Under the pieces are notes generated by a model. The model was not told where the DNA came from. It saw only the letters and a program-made list of their open reading frames with translations, and did not search any database. Shown here one piece after another: positions 52,751-62,655 of a DNA stretch of 64,000 nucleotides. The stretch's first letter is position 1; each line of letters begins with the position of its first letter. Position numbers and translations under genes: made by a program. The stretch comes from Emydura subglobosa (taxonomy: Eukaryota; Chordata; Testudines; Chelidae): contig ML679989.1 in NCBI GenBank assembly GCA_007922225.1, forward strand, positions 19,799,570 through 19,863,569. Reading direction: 5' to 3'.

Positions 52751-54369
52751 AACACACAAAAGCCCAGGTCTGCGGGCCTGACCCAAGCTCCGAAGTCGGC
52801 AGGTTGGCCAACATGGCAGCCATCTTGTTTGAGTGTGTCTGTGCACTGGGATGGAGATGGGGAGCTGTTTGCTGAGCGTGGTTGTAACAGTGGGCTACAC
52901 TTCAGCTGTAAAGATGGTTGGTGGGTGCAGATTGTCCCCTCCAGGCTCCTTCAAGTGGTGAGTATAGGTGTCAGTGGCCTGGCTCTCAGTAACTCTGCTT
53001 TAAATGGTTTCCACAGCTTGCAGTGCGGAAAGGCCCAATGGGAGCCTTGAAGTGATGGCTCTGTATGGGATATTTCCGAGACAGAGTTATTCAGAGGTGT
53101 TCCACTGACTGCCTCCCACTCTGTACTGTGTTTTGATTGATTTCAGTCAGAAACAAAGGCCTCCGAGGAAGGCAGCTGTTGGTTAGGGTGCTTTATTCCT
53201 GTTCTTATAGTTATGTTGGCTAATTTAAGAACAGCCTGGGCTGAAATACAGGCAGATGGCAGCAGCACAGCAGGCAGGCTGTACTTGGCTTATTAATTTG
53301 CTTTCTTGATTAAAACAAGGTTTTCCGGGGAAGGACATTTCTCCTTCCTGGAATGTGATATGTCAAACCAATGAGTTTGTGACTCCCAGCTAAACCCAGA
53401 GCCAACGTGTCATGTTTAACTTTCTTTAGAGAAACCCTAACACCTTTGCCTTATTACTGCTTGGCCTGGTGCCCAGGGAGAGACCTCGCCCCAAATGCTC
53501 TTTGGAGCGTTTTATCACAGAAGATGCAGAGCAGACTTGCTTCATCACAATGCAGAAGGGAGGAGAAGGTGGGAACGGTGCCGATAAACCCAAACAGTGG
53601 GAGCTTCTAAGAACCCTTCCAGATGGGTTAGAAATGTTGGTTTTCCTGTTTCAAAAATATAGTCCTGGTGTTTTATTCCTCCAGAGAACGGATCAGAATA
53701 GAGTCAAAGAGCTTCCAGGCTAAATGAATCTTGCTTCTACTGGCGAAGTTCCCATTGGCTTCACAGCAGCATGGCCGAAGCCCAAATCGCTGACCAGCCT
53801 CATCACCCATTTTAGAGAAAGATTCAAGAAGAGAAACCCATTTCTGTGTCTGACTCTGTTCTTCTACAGCAGCTTCTTCCACCTCCACGCCCTCTGCCCT
53901 CATTTTATTACAGCAGATCCATTTTAAAGGGCCAATATCAAAATTACATTGTTCCAAATGAAACTTTGAGATAAAATGGCATTTCCTGAAAGAGGTGCTG
54001 AACACGTGAGACTGTGGGCTTCTGGGGTGAGAGAACAGCATTGTCTGAAAGCTCACATTAGTTAGGTGATTATAATCATTCAGCTACTGCACATTTCCTA
54101 TGTCTCGTTGTATCTCTCTCCCCTAGCTCAAGTACTGACTGAAGAATTATTGTCAATATATATGTTTTGTTAGCCAAATGAAATTTTAAAAGAATAAGAA
54201 ATCATGGAAAGCAAAACAGTGTCATATGATAGGGCTTCCAAAGTGCTAAAGAATGAATATAACGTGTTATGTTAAAACTTTTGAGAAGCAACAAATAAGA
54301 TCAATTAATCCAACTCTTTTCACACAGCCTCATTACACAATAGATCAGTGTATCCTAATTCTATCCTAT
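52751..54369. other. unassigned non-coding DNA
   Basis: Nothing recognisable in 1.6 kb. 53.0-53.35 kb is fairly AT-rich and non-repetitive. The 127-codon minus frame at 53673-54056 shows no domain. Confidence 0.4.
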
Positions 54370-54600
54370 TCTGGTAATAACCAAGAAAGACAAGTGCAAA
54401 GTACTCCATTTAGGATGAAAAAACTCAAATGGGGAACACCACAATGGGGAATGACTAGAAAGGTGGTAGTCCTGCTTAAAAGGATCTGGGGTTATAATGG
54501 ATCACAAACATAATGTGAGTCAACCATGTGACACATTTGCTAAAAAATCTAATGCCATTCTGGGGTGTTTTAACAGGATCACATTTCTGAAAAGCATGGC
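54370..54600 (+). mobile_element. CR1 LINE ORF2 scrap
   Basis: Plus-strand pieces read DKCKVLH near 54,388, EHHNGE near 54,437, KGSGVIMDHKHNVSQPCDTF and AKKSNAILGCFNRI near 54,540-54,580. This is the NKCKVLHLG...SQQCAQVAKKANAILG block that follows FADD in CR1. Heavily decayed, and both ends truncated. Confidence 0.7.
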
Positions 54601-55589
54601 CATAATTAATAGATTTTGAAAACCTCAAAAAATAGCTTCTCTCTATGTATAAACATGTCGTTATTTTAAGATCCCATATCTCAGTACCTTAGCACTGGGT
54701 GTCCCAGTGAGAAGCCAGGAATCTCCCTTTCATATTAGTATGCCATTCCCATCTCTTACTGTTCAGCGATGCCAGACCTTGAATACGATACTCACCCTGA
54801 GTAACTCGTGTGTTATGTGGCTCTGTCTAATTTTGGGAAGGAAATGTAATATTTGAGGGAAAAGAATGAAACATTGTCCTGATTTTTAATTTGGGCTGCT
54901 TGGAGCGGCTCAGATTTTTGGAATGTTGAAATCATTCTTGGCCTGTGTCCAGCAAATATGGATCAGTAGTCAGAGTGCAGGTAAGTTGCACAAAGATAAA
55001 GAAATTGATCACCTGCTTCCATATCACATCCCGCGGAGATCATCACTACCTGAGTGGAATTGCAGCTAGGGTACGAGCCACAGGTACAGACAAGGTTTGT
55101 GTAATGTTTCCATTGTCACCCCTTGTCTTCAGTGGCTGCTAATTTTCATCTGTTGGGATGAATTTTCCAGACACAATTGATGTAGATCAATTTACAAGCT
55201 ATTGAAATGCAGCTATGGCTAGTGGGAATCAGAGCAGCCACTTAACAACGCAGCCACACAACACAAGAGTTTAGGCCAGGAATGGAAGAATATCATAAAC
55301 CCCAAGAACTGTGTGTCCTCAGAAGACATTTTTCAGCTGCTCTCACATCTCCAGTTTCCCTGCACAATTCAGAGGCTAAGTGCACCATCTGAAAAGCACA
55401 CTGTTCACATCTGAATTCACGAAGCCTGCAAATGGGAGCTGGGGTTTAATAATATGCATTTTCTCAATGGCCACAAAAATTCTCATCTTTTAAAGATCTG
55501 TTTTCTCCAATCAAACAAACCCTATGGAAGAAACGCAGCAGAATATGGAAAGTTCTTAATGCAATGAGTGCCTTCTGAGGCCAGTGCTA
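54601..55589. other. unassigned non-coding DNA
   Basis: Nothing recognisable. Confidence 0.4.
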
Positions 55590-55790
55590 TGCCGCATACC
55601 TCCGTCCAGCATAACAGATTGCAGAGCCTTGGAGAATAAGGGTATTTTTGTCTTGCTTCCTCCTCGCTATTTTTAGCTGCTGAAGTGAATGTTGGCTGCC
55701 CCTGAGGCCCGTGTGATGCAGCTGGTTTGCAAATAAGGCAGCAGAGATAAAGGTGAAGTGTTCATCAGGAGGGAAGATTTGCACTGATAA
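55590..55790. promoter_or_regulatory. candidate regulatory segment with MEF2-, E-box- and octamer-like sites
   Basis: CTATTTTTAG (55,668-55,677) is a full MEF2 consensus. CAGCTG E-boxes and TTTGCAAAT lie within 70 bp downstream. No repeat is recognised. A muscle- or neural-type enhancer is one reading and chance clustering another. Confidence 0.25.
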
Positions 55791-56064
55791 ACTGGTTTGA
55801 AAGAGGTAGGAGGCACATGTGCTTAAAATACAGCAACGTTCCCAGAGTGATGTTTACAGTCCCCAGTTACCCTCAAGCCATTTCATTGCCTTACGGTTTT
55901 GTACTGCGAGTTTCACGCTGGTGAACACAAGGGACTAATACCAAGCTATAGGCAGACCGGGTATAGTGTCTAGGGCCATCCCACACATCTTAGCCCCAGC
56001 CTGTATCACCTCTCTTTATCCCAGTCCTATCTTCCTCCTGCCCTGTCAATGCGAGTCACTCCGG
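55791..56064. other. unassigned non-coding DNA
   Basis: Nothing recognisable. Confidence 0.4.
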
Positions 56065-56440
56065 ACTGCAGCTGGGCAAATCGTTGACTTTTTGGTTCTC
56101 TGGAAGTTATGAAAAAGTGAAAAAATATATCGGGTCACGTCCAACCAAATTTGAAAATTTTTGGCCAATCAAGAAAGTCCATTTCAAGGTCAACTGAAAC
56201 ATTTTGTTCACCCCAAACCATTTTGTTTCTGGGCATTTCTGAAGGGCTGGGTTCACAAGGTGGCCAGCTGAGGAGGTGGTGGCTCCCTAACAATCTTTCG
56301 CCCAGGAGTTGGGGCACTCACCTGGGATGTGGGACACCCAGGTTCAGCTCCTCACTCTGCCTGATGGGGAGAAGGGCTCTGAAGTTGGGTCCCCCCATTT
56401 GAGCTCTAGCCACGGGGCTATGGGAAAGTCTGATGTGGAG
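56065..56440 (+). mobile_element. SINE-like repeat with tRNA-like block
   Basis: The left half has AAATTTGAAAATTTTTGGCC and GTCAACTGAAACATTTTG, resembling the A/T-rich halves of the ZNF143-motif repeats. The right half reads GGGGCACTCACCTGGGATG, TGGGACACCCAGGTTCAGC and TCCTCACTCTGCCTGATGGG, a tRNA-derived block I know from turtles (GTGGTTAGGGCACTCACC...CCCAGGTTCAANTCCC). Both halves may be one composite or two adjacent insertions. Confidence 0.55.
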
Positions 56441-57527
56441 CATGCTGAATCTCTTCTGTTGAAGCTGTTTCACTGTGTATAAACAATTAAATAGTCCTTG
56501 GAGCAGGGAGGTGAACTTGGCTCACTCACCTCCCAGGAAAGGACTGTCACCATCAGGCAAGAGTCACTCAATCTCTCCCTCTCTGGCCCCTGGACTATTT
56601 CCGTATACACCATGGCACAGATTCAGCCAGAGAGATGGAGAGAGCTCCACAGACTGGTACCAACTCTCTGACAATGTCTGCACACACACTCACAAGGAAT
56701 GTGTGCACAGGGGGTATGCCAGCGCTGAAGCCAGCTAGTTAATCCTGCCGAGGGGAACCAGCAGCGGCGTGCAGTGCCAAAGATGGGCTATGCTGCTCTC
56801 AGTTACTTCAGTGTCAACTGGGCCTTGGTCCCACCAAAGTCACTGGAGGTGCTCCCAATTCACATGGAGGTAACTGAAAGCAGAGAATTGCCTTTAACGT
56901 CTGTGTTTCACTAACTCCAGGCCTGAGTTCTGCCCATCATTACACCCCGTGCGCCTCTGCTGATCCATAGGGACAGATTGGGCCTCTGAGGTGTCTGCTG
57001 ATCATTAAAAAGGGGAGCTGCCCCCAGTCTCACTCCTGTGGAACTCCAGGATGCTTTTTACTACCTTGATCCTGCCCTTGGAGTTCTGAATAAACCAGAA
57101 ACTACAGGGATTTGGTCTGATTATTAAATGGAAACCAGTTGGAAAAAGTCCACCCAGTCCCAGGAAGAGAGGAAACCCACAAGGGCTGTGCTGCTGTGCT
57201 CATAGTCCAGGCACATGCTGCTGTTTGTGATTTAATCCTATAGTTGTAGCCAAGGGCTCAATCTTCTCAAACGGGAGATGCATTTGGGGATGGTTATTTT
57301 AAGTAGAGCCTTCTGTGCTGCCCACAGACAGTCACAGCCTGGGGCCCAGTGCCATGTGTCATGTGTTTCTTATAATTCCCCACCAGAGACTCTAAATTCC
57401 CCATGTATTTGCCGTTCCCATAGGTCTGCCAAGCCAGAGGAGACTCCAGCCTATAATTGGGCATGTGGGAGGGGAAAGGGAATAATACATGTATATTAAA
57501 AGTGCTAGAGAAGTGACTGGCAATGGT
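56441..57527. other. unassigned non-coding DNA
   Basis: Nothing recognisable in 1.1 kb. Confidence 0.4.
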
Positions 57528-57997
57528 TAAGGTTAAGATTTTGTCGGTTATTTTTAGTAAAAGTCACAGACGGGTCATGGCAATAATCTGTGACTTTTAC
57601 TAAAAATAAGGGGGGACTAACGGGGGACGACTGAAGCCGGAGCAGGAGGCATGAGAGGCCAAGCCCCACTGCTGGAGGGACAGGGGCGTCCCGTACTTGA
57701 CACCACAGCGGCTGACAGTTCCAGGGCCCCCACCGCAACCCTGGCGGCTCAGGGTCCCCTGGTTGCCCACGGCGACTGGGAGCCGCAGGATGGCAGCTTG
57801 GAGTTCTGGTTCCCCCACTGCCCACGACAGCTCAGAGCTCTGGGGCAGCTGGGAGCTGCAGGGGCACCCACCGCCCATGGTGTCTCAGAGCTGTGGGGCC
57901 CCCACCAGTTGACAACTCTGGCCCTGCCCTGGAAAATGTCACAGAGGTCTTTGAAATTCGTAGAATCCGTGACCTCCATGACAAAATGTTGACCTTA
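57528..57997. mobile_element. inverted-repeat DNA element with hairpin and GC-rich core
   Basis: Terminal repeats TAAGGTTAAGATTTTGTC and the reverse complement of 57,980-57,997 (TAAGGTCAACATTTTGTC) match at 16 of 18. At the left, 57,548-57,570 and 57,587-57,609 are perfect 23-bp inverted repeats (core AGTAAAAGTCACAGA) around a 16-nt loop. From about 57,650 to 57,910 a GC-rich minisatellite-like interior repeats words such as GGGCCCCCACC, CACTGCCCAC and AGCTCAGAGCTCTGGGGC. A frame across it (57651-57992) reflects the repeats only. TA at both outer ends fits TA target duplication, an inference. Confidence 0.7.
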
Positions 57998-58689
57998 TCG
58001 ACAGTAAATAAGAGCTAGGAAAGGAGTCGATGCAGCACAGGACAATTTCAGGCAGCCCCTTTCCAAGGGAACCTGTGTCAGATCTCAGCAGGATATCAAA
58101 TGAACCCCTATAAGAAGACGTGAAATGTAGGGCCCTGGATTGCCTGAGTCCAGCCTTGCTGTGGGAGAGGGGAACCAAAGGGGGGGACTGAGGGCGCATG
58201 AAGTCACAGGAGAGTGGGGCGAGTGGAGAAGAAGGCGAGCGGGACGGGGGAGCCCAAGGGTGAAGGAGGGAGTCACAGAAAGTGGGGAGACAGCGGAAGT
58301 TTTTTCACCATGGAGTGGCAGCATCCACATCCCTTGACCCTGTTGTGTGCACAGCCACTGTGTCTGGGAAATCAGCTTCCTCCTGTGCTACACAGAGACA
58401 TCCCGCCTCCTCGCTTGGCGATACCCATGGACCTGACGTTGTTTTCCTGTGCAAAACATACATTGTCCAGCAATAGATGGGACTGATCAGCAGTCAGCAG
58501 TGCCCTGGGACTTTTCAGAGTGCAGCTCTGTGGCCTGTAGGTGCCAGCACCAGGGCCCAGAGCCAAGCCGAGCGGCACACAGAGAAAAGCTGCAGCTCTG
58601 GCAAAGTGATCCCAGTCAGCTGCTGGGTACAGTGAGAGGCCATGTCCCCTCCACGAGCCAGGGAGAGGGAAAAGAAATGCACAAACCAG
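57998..58689. other. unassigned non-coding DNA
   Basis: Nothing recognisable. Several overlapping 60-125-codon frames carry no domain. Confidence 0.4.
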
Positions 58690-58822
58690 ATCACATCTCA
58701 CACAGCACGGCATGGCTCACATCACACATGCACAGCATGGCATGGCTCACATCACACGCCCAGCACAGCACAGCTACATCACATGCCCACACAGCACTGG
58801 ACGGCTCACCTCACACACTCAT
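58690..58822. repeat. short degenerate minisatellite, about 30 bp x 4
   Basis: CACAGCACGGCATGGCTCAC ATCACACATG, CACAGCATGGCATGGCTCAC ATCACACGCC, a diverged third and a fourth ending CTCACCTCACACACTC form about four copies of a 26-34-bp unit. The copies explain the repeated HSMAWLTSH-like stretches in overlapping frames. Confidence 0.75.
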
Positions 58823-58861
58823 TTAGAAACAAATGGTCCGTTTTCATTCATCGGTAGGAGG

Positions 58862-59058
58862 TGAACAGTCGGGAGCCACCAGGATCCTGTTCTAGGCCCA
58901 GAGTTGTTTAATATTTACCACAGGTCTGGAACAGAGGGTGAGGAGGGAGGTGACCATATTTGCAGATGACAAAATTGTTGGTTAGTCAAGACTGGAGACA
59001 ACTTCAGAGGCACCCAGCTAAGGGGAGAGAATGGGCAGCATGACGGCAGAAGGAATTC
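58862..59058 (+). mobile_element. CR1 LINE scrap with RT motif C
   Basis: In broken frames the plus strand reads ILF.AQSCLIFTTGLEQ.VRREVTIFADDKIVG, the CR1 segment GSVLGPQLFNIFINDLE...VSKFADDTKL. The ADD of the active site is kept (58,960-58,975). GRRNSALTK (about 59,035-59,055) is where the element is cut off by the PLE 3' end at about 59,060. Confidence 0.7.
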
Positions 59059-59059
59059 A

Positions 59060-59785
59060 GCGCTGACAAAGTTCCAGAGGGGTAGCCGTGTTAGTCTGTG
59101 TACTGTAGTAACAGCGAGAGTCTTATAAAGACTGACACATTTAATTTCTGCAGACATAAGCTTTCGTGGGCTGCAACCCACTTCATCAGATGTAAGGAAT
59201 AGAACTCAGATAGCGGGTCTATATATGCATCCAAGGGTAAGGAACATCGATGGGGAGGGTAGGTGTTAGCAAAGTCCATTCAGTTAGAGCAGATGAGGCC
59301 TAGTCACAACCGTTGATTAGGAGGTGAGAATGTGTGATCGGTGACAATTACTTCTTGTCATGAGAGAACCATTCCAAGTCCCTGTTCAGACCCAGGCTGA
59401 TTGTGTCAAGTTTGCAGATCAGTTCCAGCTCTGCAGTTTCTCGCTGAAGTCTGTTTGTGAAGTTTTTTGTAGACGTATGGCAACTTTCAAGTCAGCTACA
59501 GAGTGTCCTGGGAGATTGAAGTGAGTTACCATTTTTTGTCTGATTTGTGTCCATTCATTCTTTTGCGCAGTGACAGTCCGGTTTGGCCAATGTACATGGC
59601 AGAGGGGCATTGCTGGCACGTGATGGCATATATGACATTAGTAGATGTGCAGGTGAATGAGCTCCTGATGGTGTGGCTGATGTGGTTAGGACCTGTGATG
59701 GTGTCACTGGAGTCCATGTGTGGGCAGAGCTGGCAAACGGGGTTTGTTGCAGGGATAGGACAAAAGAATTTGTAGGTAAGTGCAT
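59060..59785 (-). mobile_element. Penelope-like element, 3' end with GIY-YIG region
   Basis: The plus-strand left edge GGGGTAGCCGTGTTAGTCTG and AAGCTTTCGTGGGCTGCAACCCACTTCATCAGATG are the reverse complement of the 3' UTR of a PLE family that I recall as abundant in turtles. On the minus strand the last domain is legible: CQLC near 59,730, STNVIYAITCQQC near 59,640-59,600, YIGQTGLSLRKRMNGHKSD near 59,595-59,540, then THFNLPGHSVADLKVAI in another frame. The catalytic Tyr and YIG and a His are in place. The RT is absent (5'-truncated). Confidence 0.8.
59526..59717 (-). pseudogene. PLE GIY-YIG endonuclease remnant
   Basis: The 63-codon frame holds the catalytic core of the GIY-YIG nuclease found at the C-terminus of Penelope-like elements. 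NVIYAITC (residues 27-34) carries the GIY-like strand, MYIGQTG (41-47) the YIG motif, and RKRMNGHKSD (51-60) the conserved Arg and His. A frameshift near 59,530-59,545 separates the following THFNLPGHS block. Upstream sequence continues in frame with a CQLC pair, part of the CX2C linker. The RT domain is missing, so it is a dead fragment. Confidence 0.8.
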
Positions 59786-60154
59786 GACTTAGGTTTTTTT
59801 AAACAGCTCTTTAAAGTGATAATGGCAAGTCTATGCACCCATCTCAAGCCTCCACATTTTAATTTGACAACAAGAAATAAGACACAACAAGAACAACCTC
59901 ACTCACTGCTGAGAGAGAAGGAGCATCTCAAGTACCCTAGTAGCCTAGGGGAAAGTTCTCTGGGCGTAGGAAGAGAAGACCAGGAGCTCAGCTCTCACCT
60001 TTTTTTAAGTACTGTTTAAATTCACTACCCTTATTAGTGACCAAGGCCATGAACCTCAGCTAGACGACAGGCAGGGAAGAGCTGCTGACCATCCCATTAC
60101 ATTTCTTAATTCAATTAGCAGATAGTTCATGCAGGCCTATATCCAAAGTCTCCA
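59786..60154. other. unassigned non-coding DNA
   Basis: Nothing recognisable, and no CR1 continuation on this side of the PLE. Confidence 0.4.
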
Positions 60155-60300
60155 TCATAGCAACCCCCAATCTCCCACTATCTCTAACCACTATAACCCA
60201 CACTCAGCTCCTGGAGCCAGGGATAGAACCCAGGACCCCGATCACCCATGCTAATGCTGACTAGAAAACAGTTGGATAACTCACTGGGAAGTGTGTCACT
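60155..60300 (-). mobile_element. tRNA-derived SINE, second family
   Basis: The minus strand reads CGGGGTCCTGGGTTCTATCC near 60,225 (B-box region), then CAGGAGCTGAGTGTGGGTT, ATAGTGGTTAGAGATAGTGG, following the GTGGTTAGAGC and GGTTCTATCCC boxes of a turtle tRNA-derived SINE. Compare 16,283-16,375. The head lies toward higher or lower coordinates ambiguously because the A box is drifted. Confidence 0.5.
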
Positions 60301-60364
60301 GTCTCCTCCTCCAACGGCTGATCTAAAAAGGGGCTAGCTGAACATAAACCTGGGGGAAATGATG

Positions 60365-60389
60365 TATTATTATTATTATTGTTGTTGTT
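60365..60389. repeat. (TTA)n/(TTG)n microsatellite
   Basis: (ATT)5-6 followed by (GTT)3, a short A/T-rich simple repeat. Confidence 0.9.
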
Positions 60390-62073
60390 AAAAACTTAAG
60401 TGGTTGAAAATTCACTCCCCGAGCATGCTCAGTAGGGGCATCTGCTAAGAACTGAGCAAAATCTAATGAAGTCCTGCTCTCCCCTGGCATAACCCTGGAA
60501 GCTGGGCATGCTTCTCAGCCTTAAACCTGCCAAAATGTGACACAAGCCATCCAGACGTGTGGCAGAACGGACGGAGTGTGGAGCTGTGTTGCATATCACA
60601 CCAAAAGTGACAGATGTTATTTAACTATAAAGCCTGATATTAAGGATGTTTTTTCTCACTGTGTGAATTAAATAAACCAGCTTTTTAAAATGATGACTGG
60701 CAAAACAGATCCCATCAGAATTAGCGATGTTGTGGAAAACCTTTATTCTGGCATTTCCCAACTCTTCAGTACTGGAGCCTTGCAACTTTAACACTCTTTT
60801 AATGTCGGAGTGGTTGTCGTGGGGGTATATACACACAAAAATGACGTTAGAGGATCATTAAGATTGCAAAGTCCAGCACTCAAAGGTTAAGCAATGCCAG
60901 AATTAAGGTTGCCCATGCAACATTAATTGGGCCTCTTGTGCAAATGCACTGATACAATCTTTAATTACATGGCCATGTACAGTTTTTTTTTTCCACAGGG
61001 CCCCTGCCTCGTTCAGAGCACAGGATGGACAGCCCTCAATTAATCCAAGCTCAGGATTTTGGGAGCCTGACTCATGACTTTTCAATGTTTGGTCTGGCAT
61101 GTTATTAGCTCATTAAATCATTTGAATAAAACCTCAGACAGGGAACTGCACAAAATGTGGCAGCTCTGTGAAGGGGATCCATGTGTGGTCTGGGCAATTC
61201 ATTTCAGCTTTTTGTGCTGTGAGAAACATGCTTGCAAGAATCTTTCCCGGTCTTGCCGCTCACATTCCCTTCATTATCTGTCAGGCCAGCACCACTTGGA
61301 GCAGGACTGGAAGCTTCTGGCTAGATCTTCAGAACATCCTCTCATCTGGGGAGGTTTTCCAGGAAGCCATGTTCTTGGGTTCTATGTATTCCATTGTGAA
61401 AGTCCCCTGGGCTGCTCAGAGCTGCTCAGTGCCACCTCCCTCTGATGCTGTCAGTCGGAAAGAGAAGCACTGGAGCAAGGGGAGCAGGCTAACTTACAGG
61501 CGAGGATACTCGAGTGGCTGCCATTAGGGTGTTGGTTTTGCATTGACCTTAAGAGGACAATGTAAGTGTCCCCATGTGCTGCTCAGACCTCCATCTCTGC
61601 TGTTTCTGAGAAATGCTGTGTTTATGTTGGGGGGTTTTCCTGGTTCCTCCATTTACAGCCCGTCCCTAGGGCCTTGCCCGAGTCAGGCGGGAGAAGTAAA
61701 ACTTTTTATGAGCTCTGTTTTGTAACAGCAATAACGAGCCCTGGGACTGCGCTGCCTCTCGCCAGCTCCAAGGGTCACGAAGAGCTTGCCAGGGTGTAGC
61801 TTCAGCTGTCACATTTCCCAGCTCTCTTGGGTGTGGAACCGGGCAGACTCTCTCTAGCCATCAGTACTACACCATGGGGCTTGGAAAGAAAAGACAGGTT
61901 CCTGTTTCCCACTGAATCCACAGTAGATCCGTAGGGAGCCAGAATCAAGTAAGACGAGCTAGAATTAGCCTGGTGGGTTGCCTCGTGCAAAGACCACCCT
62001 AGGCTCTTTAGTGACCCTTTACTCTTTAGATGTAGATCACATAGTCTTTAAATCACTCATAGCTGCCAGCAGT
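60390..62073. other. unassigned non-coding DNA
   Basis: Nothing recognisable in 1.7 kb. Two overlapping plus frames at 61074-61527 (119 and 123 codons) are the longest, and neither has a domain, signal or flanking splice context I can support. Confidence 0.4.
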
Positions 62074-62179
62074 GGCCTGTCTACACTAGCACTCGCACCA
62101 TTGCTACCCCCAAAGGAACTATGGCAGTGCAAGTGTCAGGGGGTAAAATCAGCAGAGAAATGCTAGTAGAGGCAAGGCC
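62074..62179. mobile_element. short inverted-repeat DNA element, GGCCTGTCTACACTAGC termini
   Basis: GGCCTGTCTACACTAGC at 62,074-62,090 and the reverse complement of 62,162-62,179 (GGCCTTGCCTCTACTAGC) are imperfect inverted partners bounding a 106-bp, nearly palindromic unit. The CTGTCTACACTAG core is the same type as in the 17,254 element (GCCTGTCTACATG). Confidence 0.65.
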
Positions 62180-62434
62180 CCGTGCCCTCTCTGAAACGGC
62201 ATCAGAAAAGGTTCCATCTGCTCTACAATAGCGCTTCCGCCCTTCCCAACCCCATGCCAGGCAGGGCTGTTCCCAAAAACTATTTTCAGCAGGGTTTCGG
62301 TTTCCCATTGTAGAAAACACTTTGAAGCCTGATCCTGCTTGAGGGCTCTTCATCTAGCAGACGAGGCAGAATGAGACCCAGTGGCTGGAGGTATTTCCAG
62401 TTTGGACTTTGCTAAGTTACGAATTTGTACCAAT
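62180..62434. other. unassigned non-coding DNA
   Basis: Nothing recognisable. Confidence 0.4.
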
Positions 62435-62655
62435 CAGGGTAACTAGGATAAGTAACCATTGGAACTGCTGCCAAGGGATGTGGTACTTTCTCCATCACTT
62501 GGAATCGTCATCTTACGGTCCCATGTCTTTCTAACAGACGTGATCTAGTTCAACCTCCGCTGCTGGGCTCCATGCAATGTTATGGCCTTTGTCACGCAGG
62601 GGGTCAGGCTGGATAATAACCATGTCCTTGTCTGGCTGTAAAATCTTTAGAAAGT
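62435..62655 (+). mobile_element. CR1 3' end fragment
   Basis: GGAACTGCTGCCAAGGGATGTGG, TCCATCACTTGGAATCGTC, GATCTAGTTCAACCTCC, GGGGGTCAGGCTGGATAATAACC and GCTGTAAAATCTTTAG follow, in order, the last part of CR1 ORF2 and its 3' UTR (ending TGGCCTTAAAATCTATG). About 220 bp; the 5' part is truncated. Confidence 0.75.

Noticed and set aside
57651..57992. 113-codon frame over the GC-rich core at 57.7 kb
   Set aside because: Fully inside a non-autonomous DNA element; the frame reflects minisatellite-like words, not protein selection.
58690..58822. CRISPR-like array
   Set aside because: Repeats are diverged, contiguous and without unique spacers; an ordinary minisatellite in vertebrate DNA.
58449..58826. 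125-codon frame with repeated HSMAWLTSH-like text
   Set aside because: Produced by the 30-bp minisatellite at 58,690-58,822.
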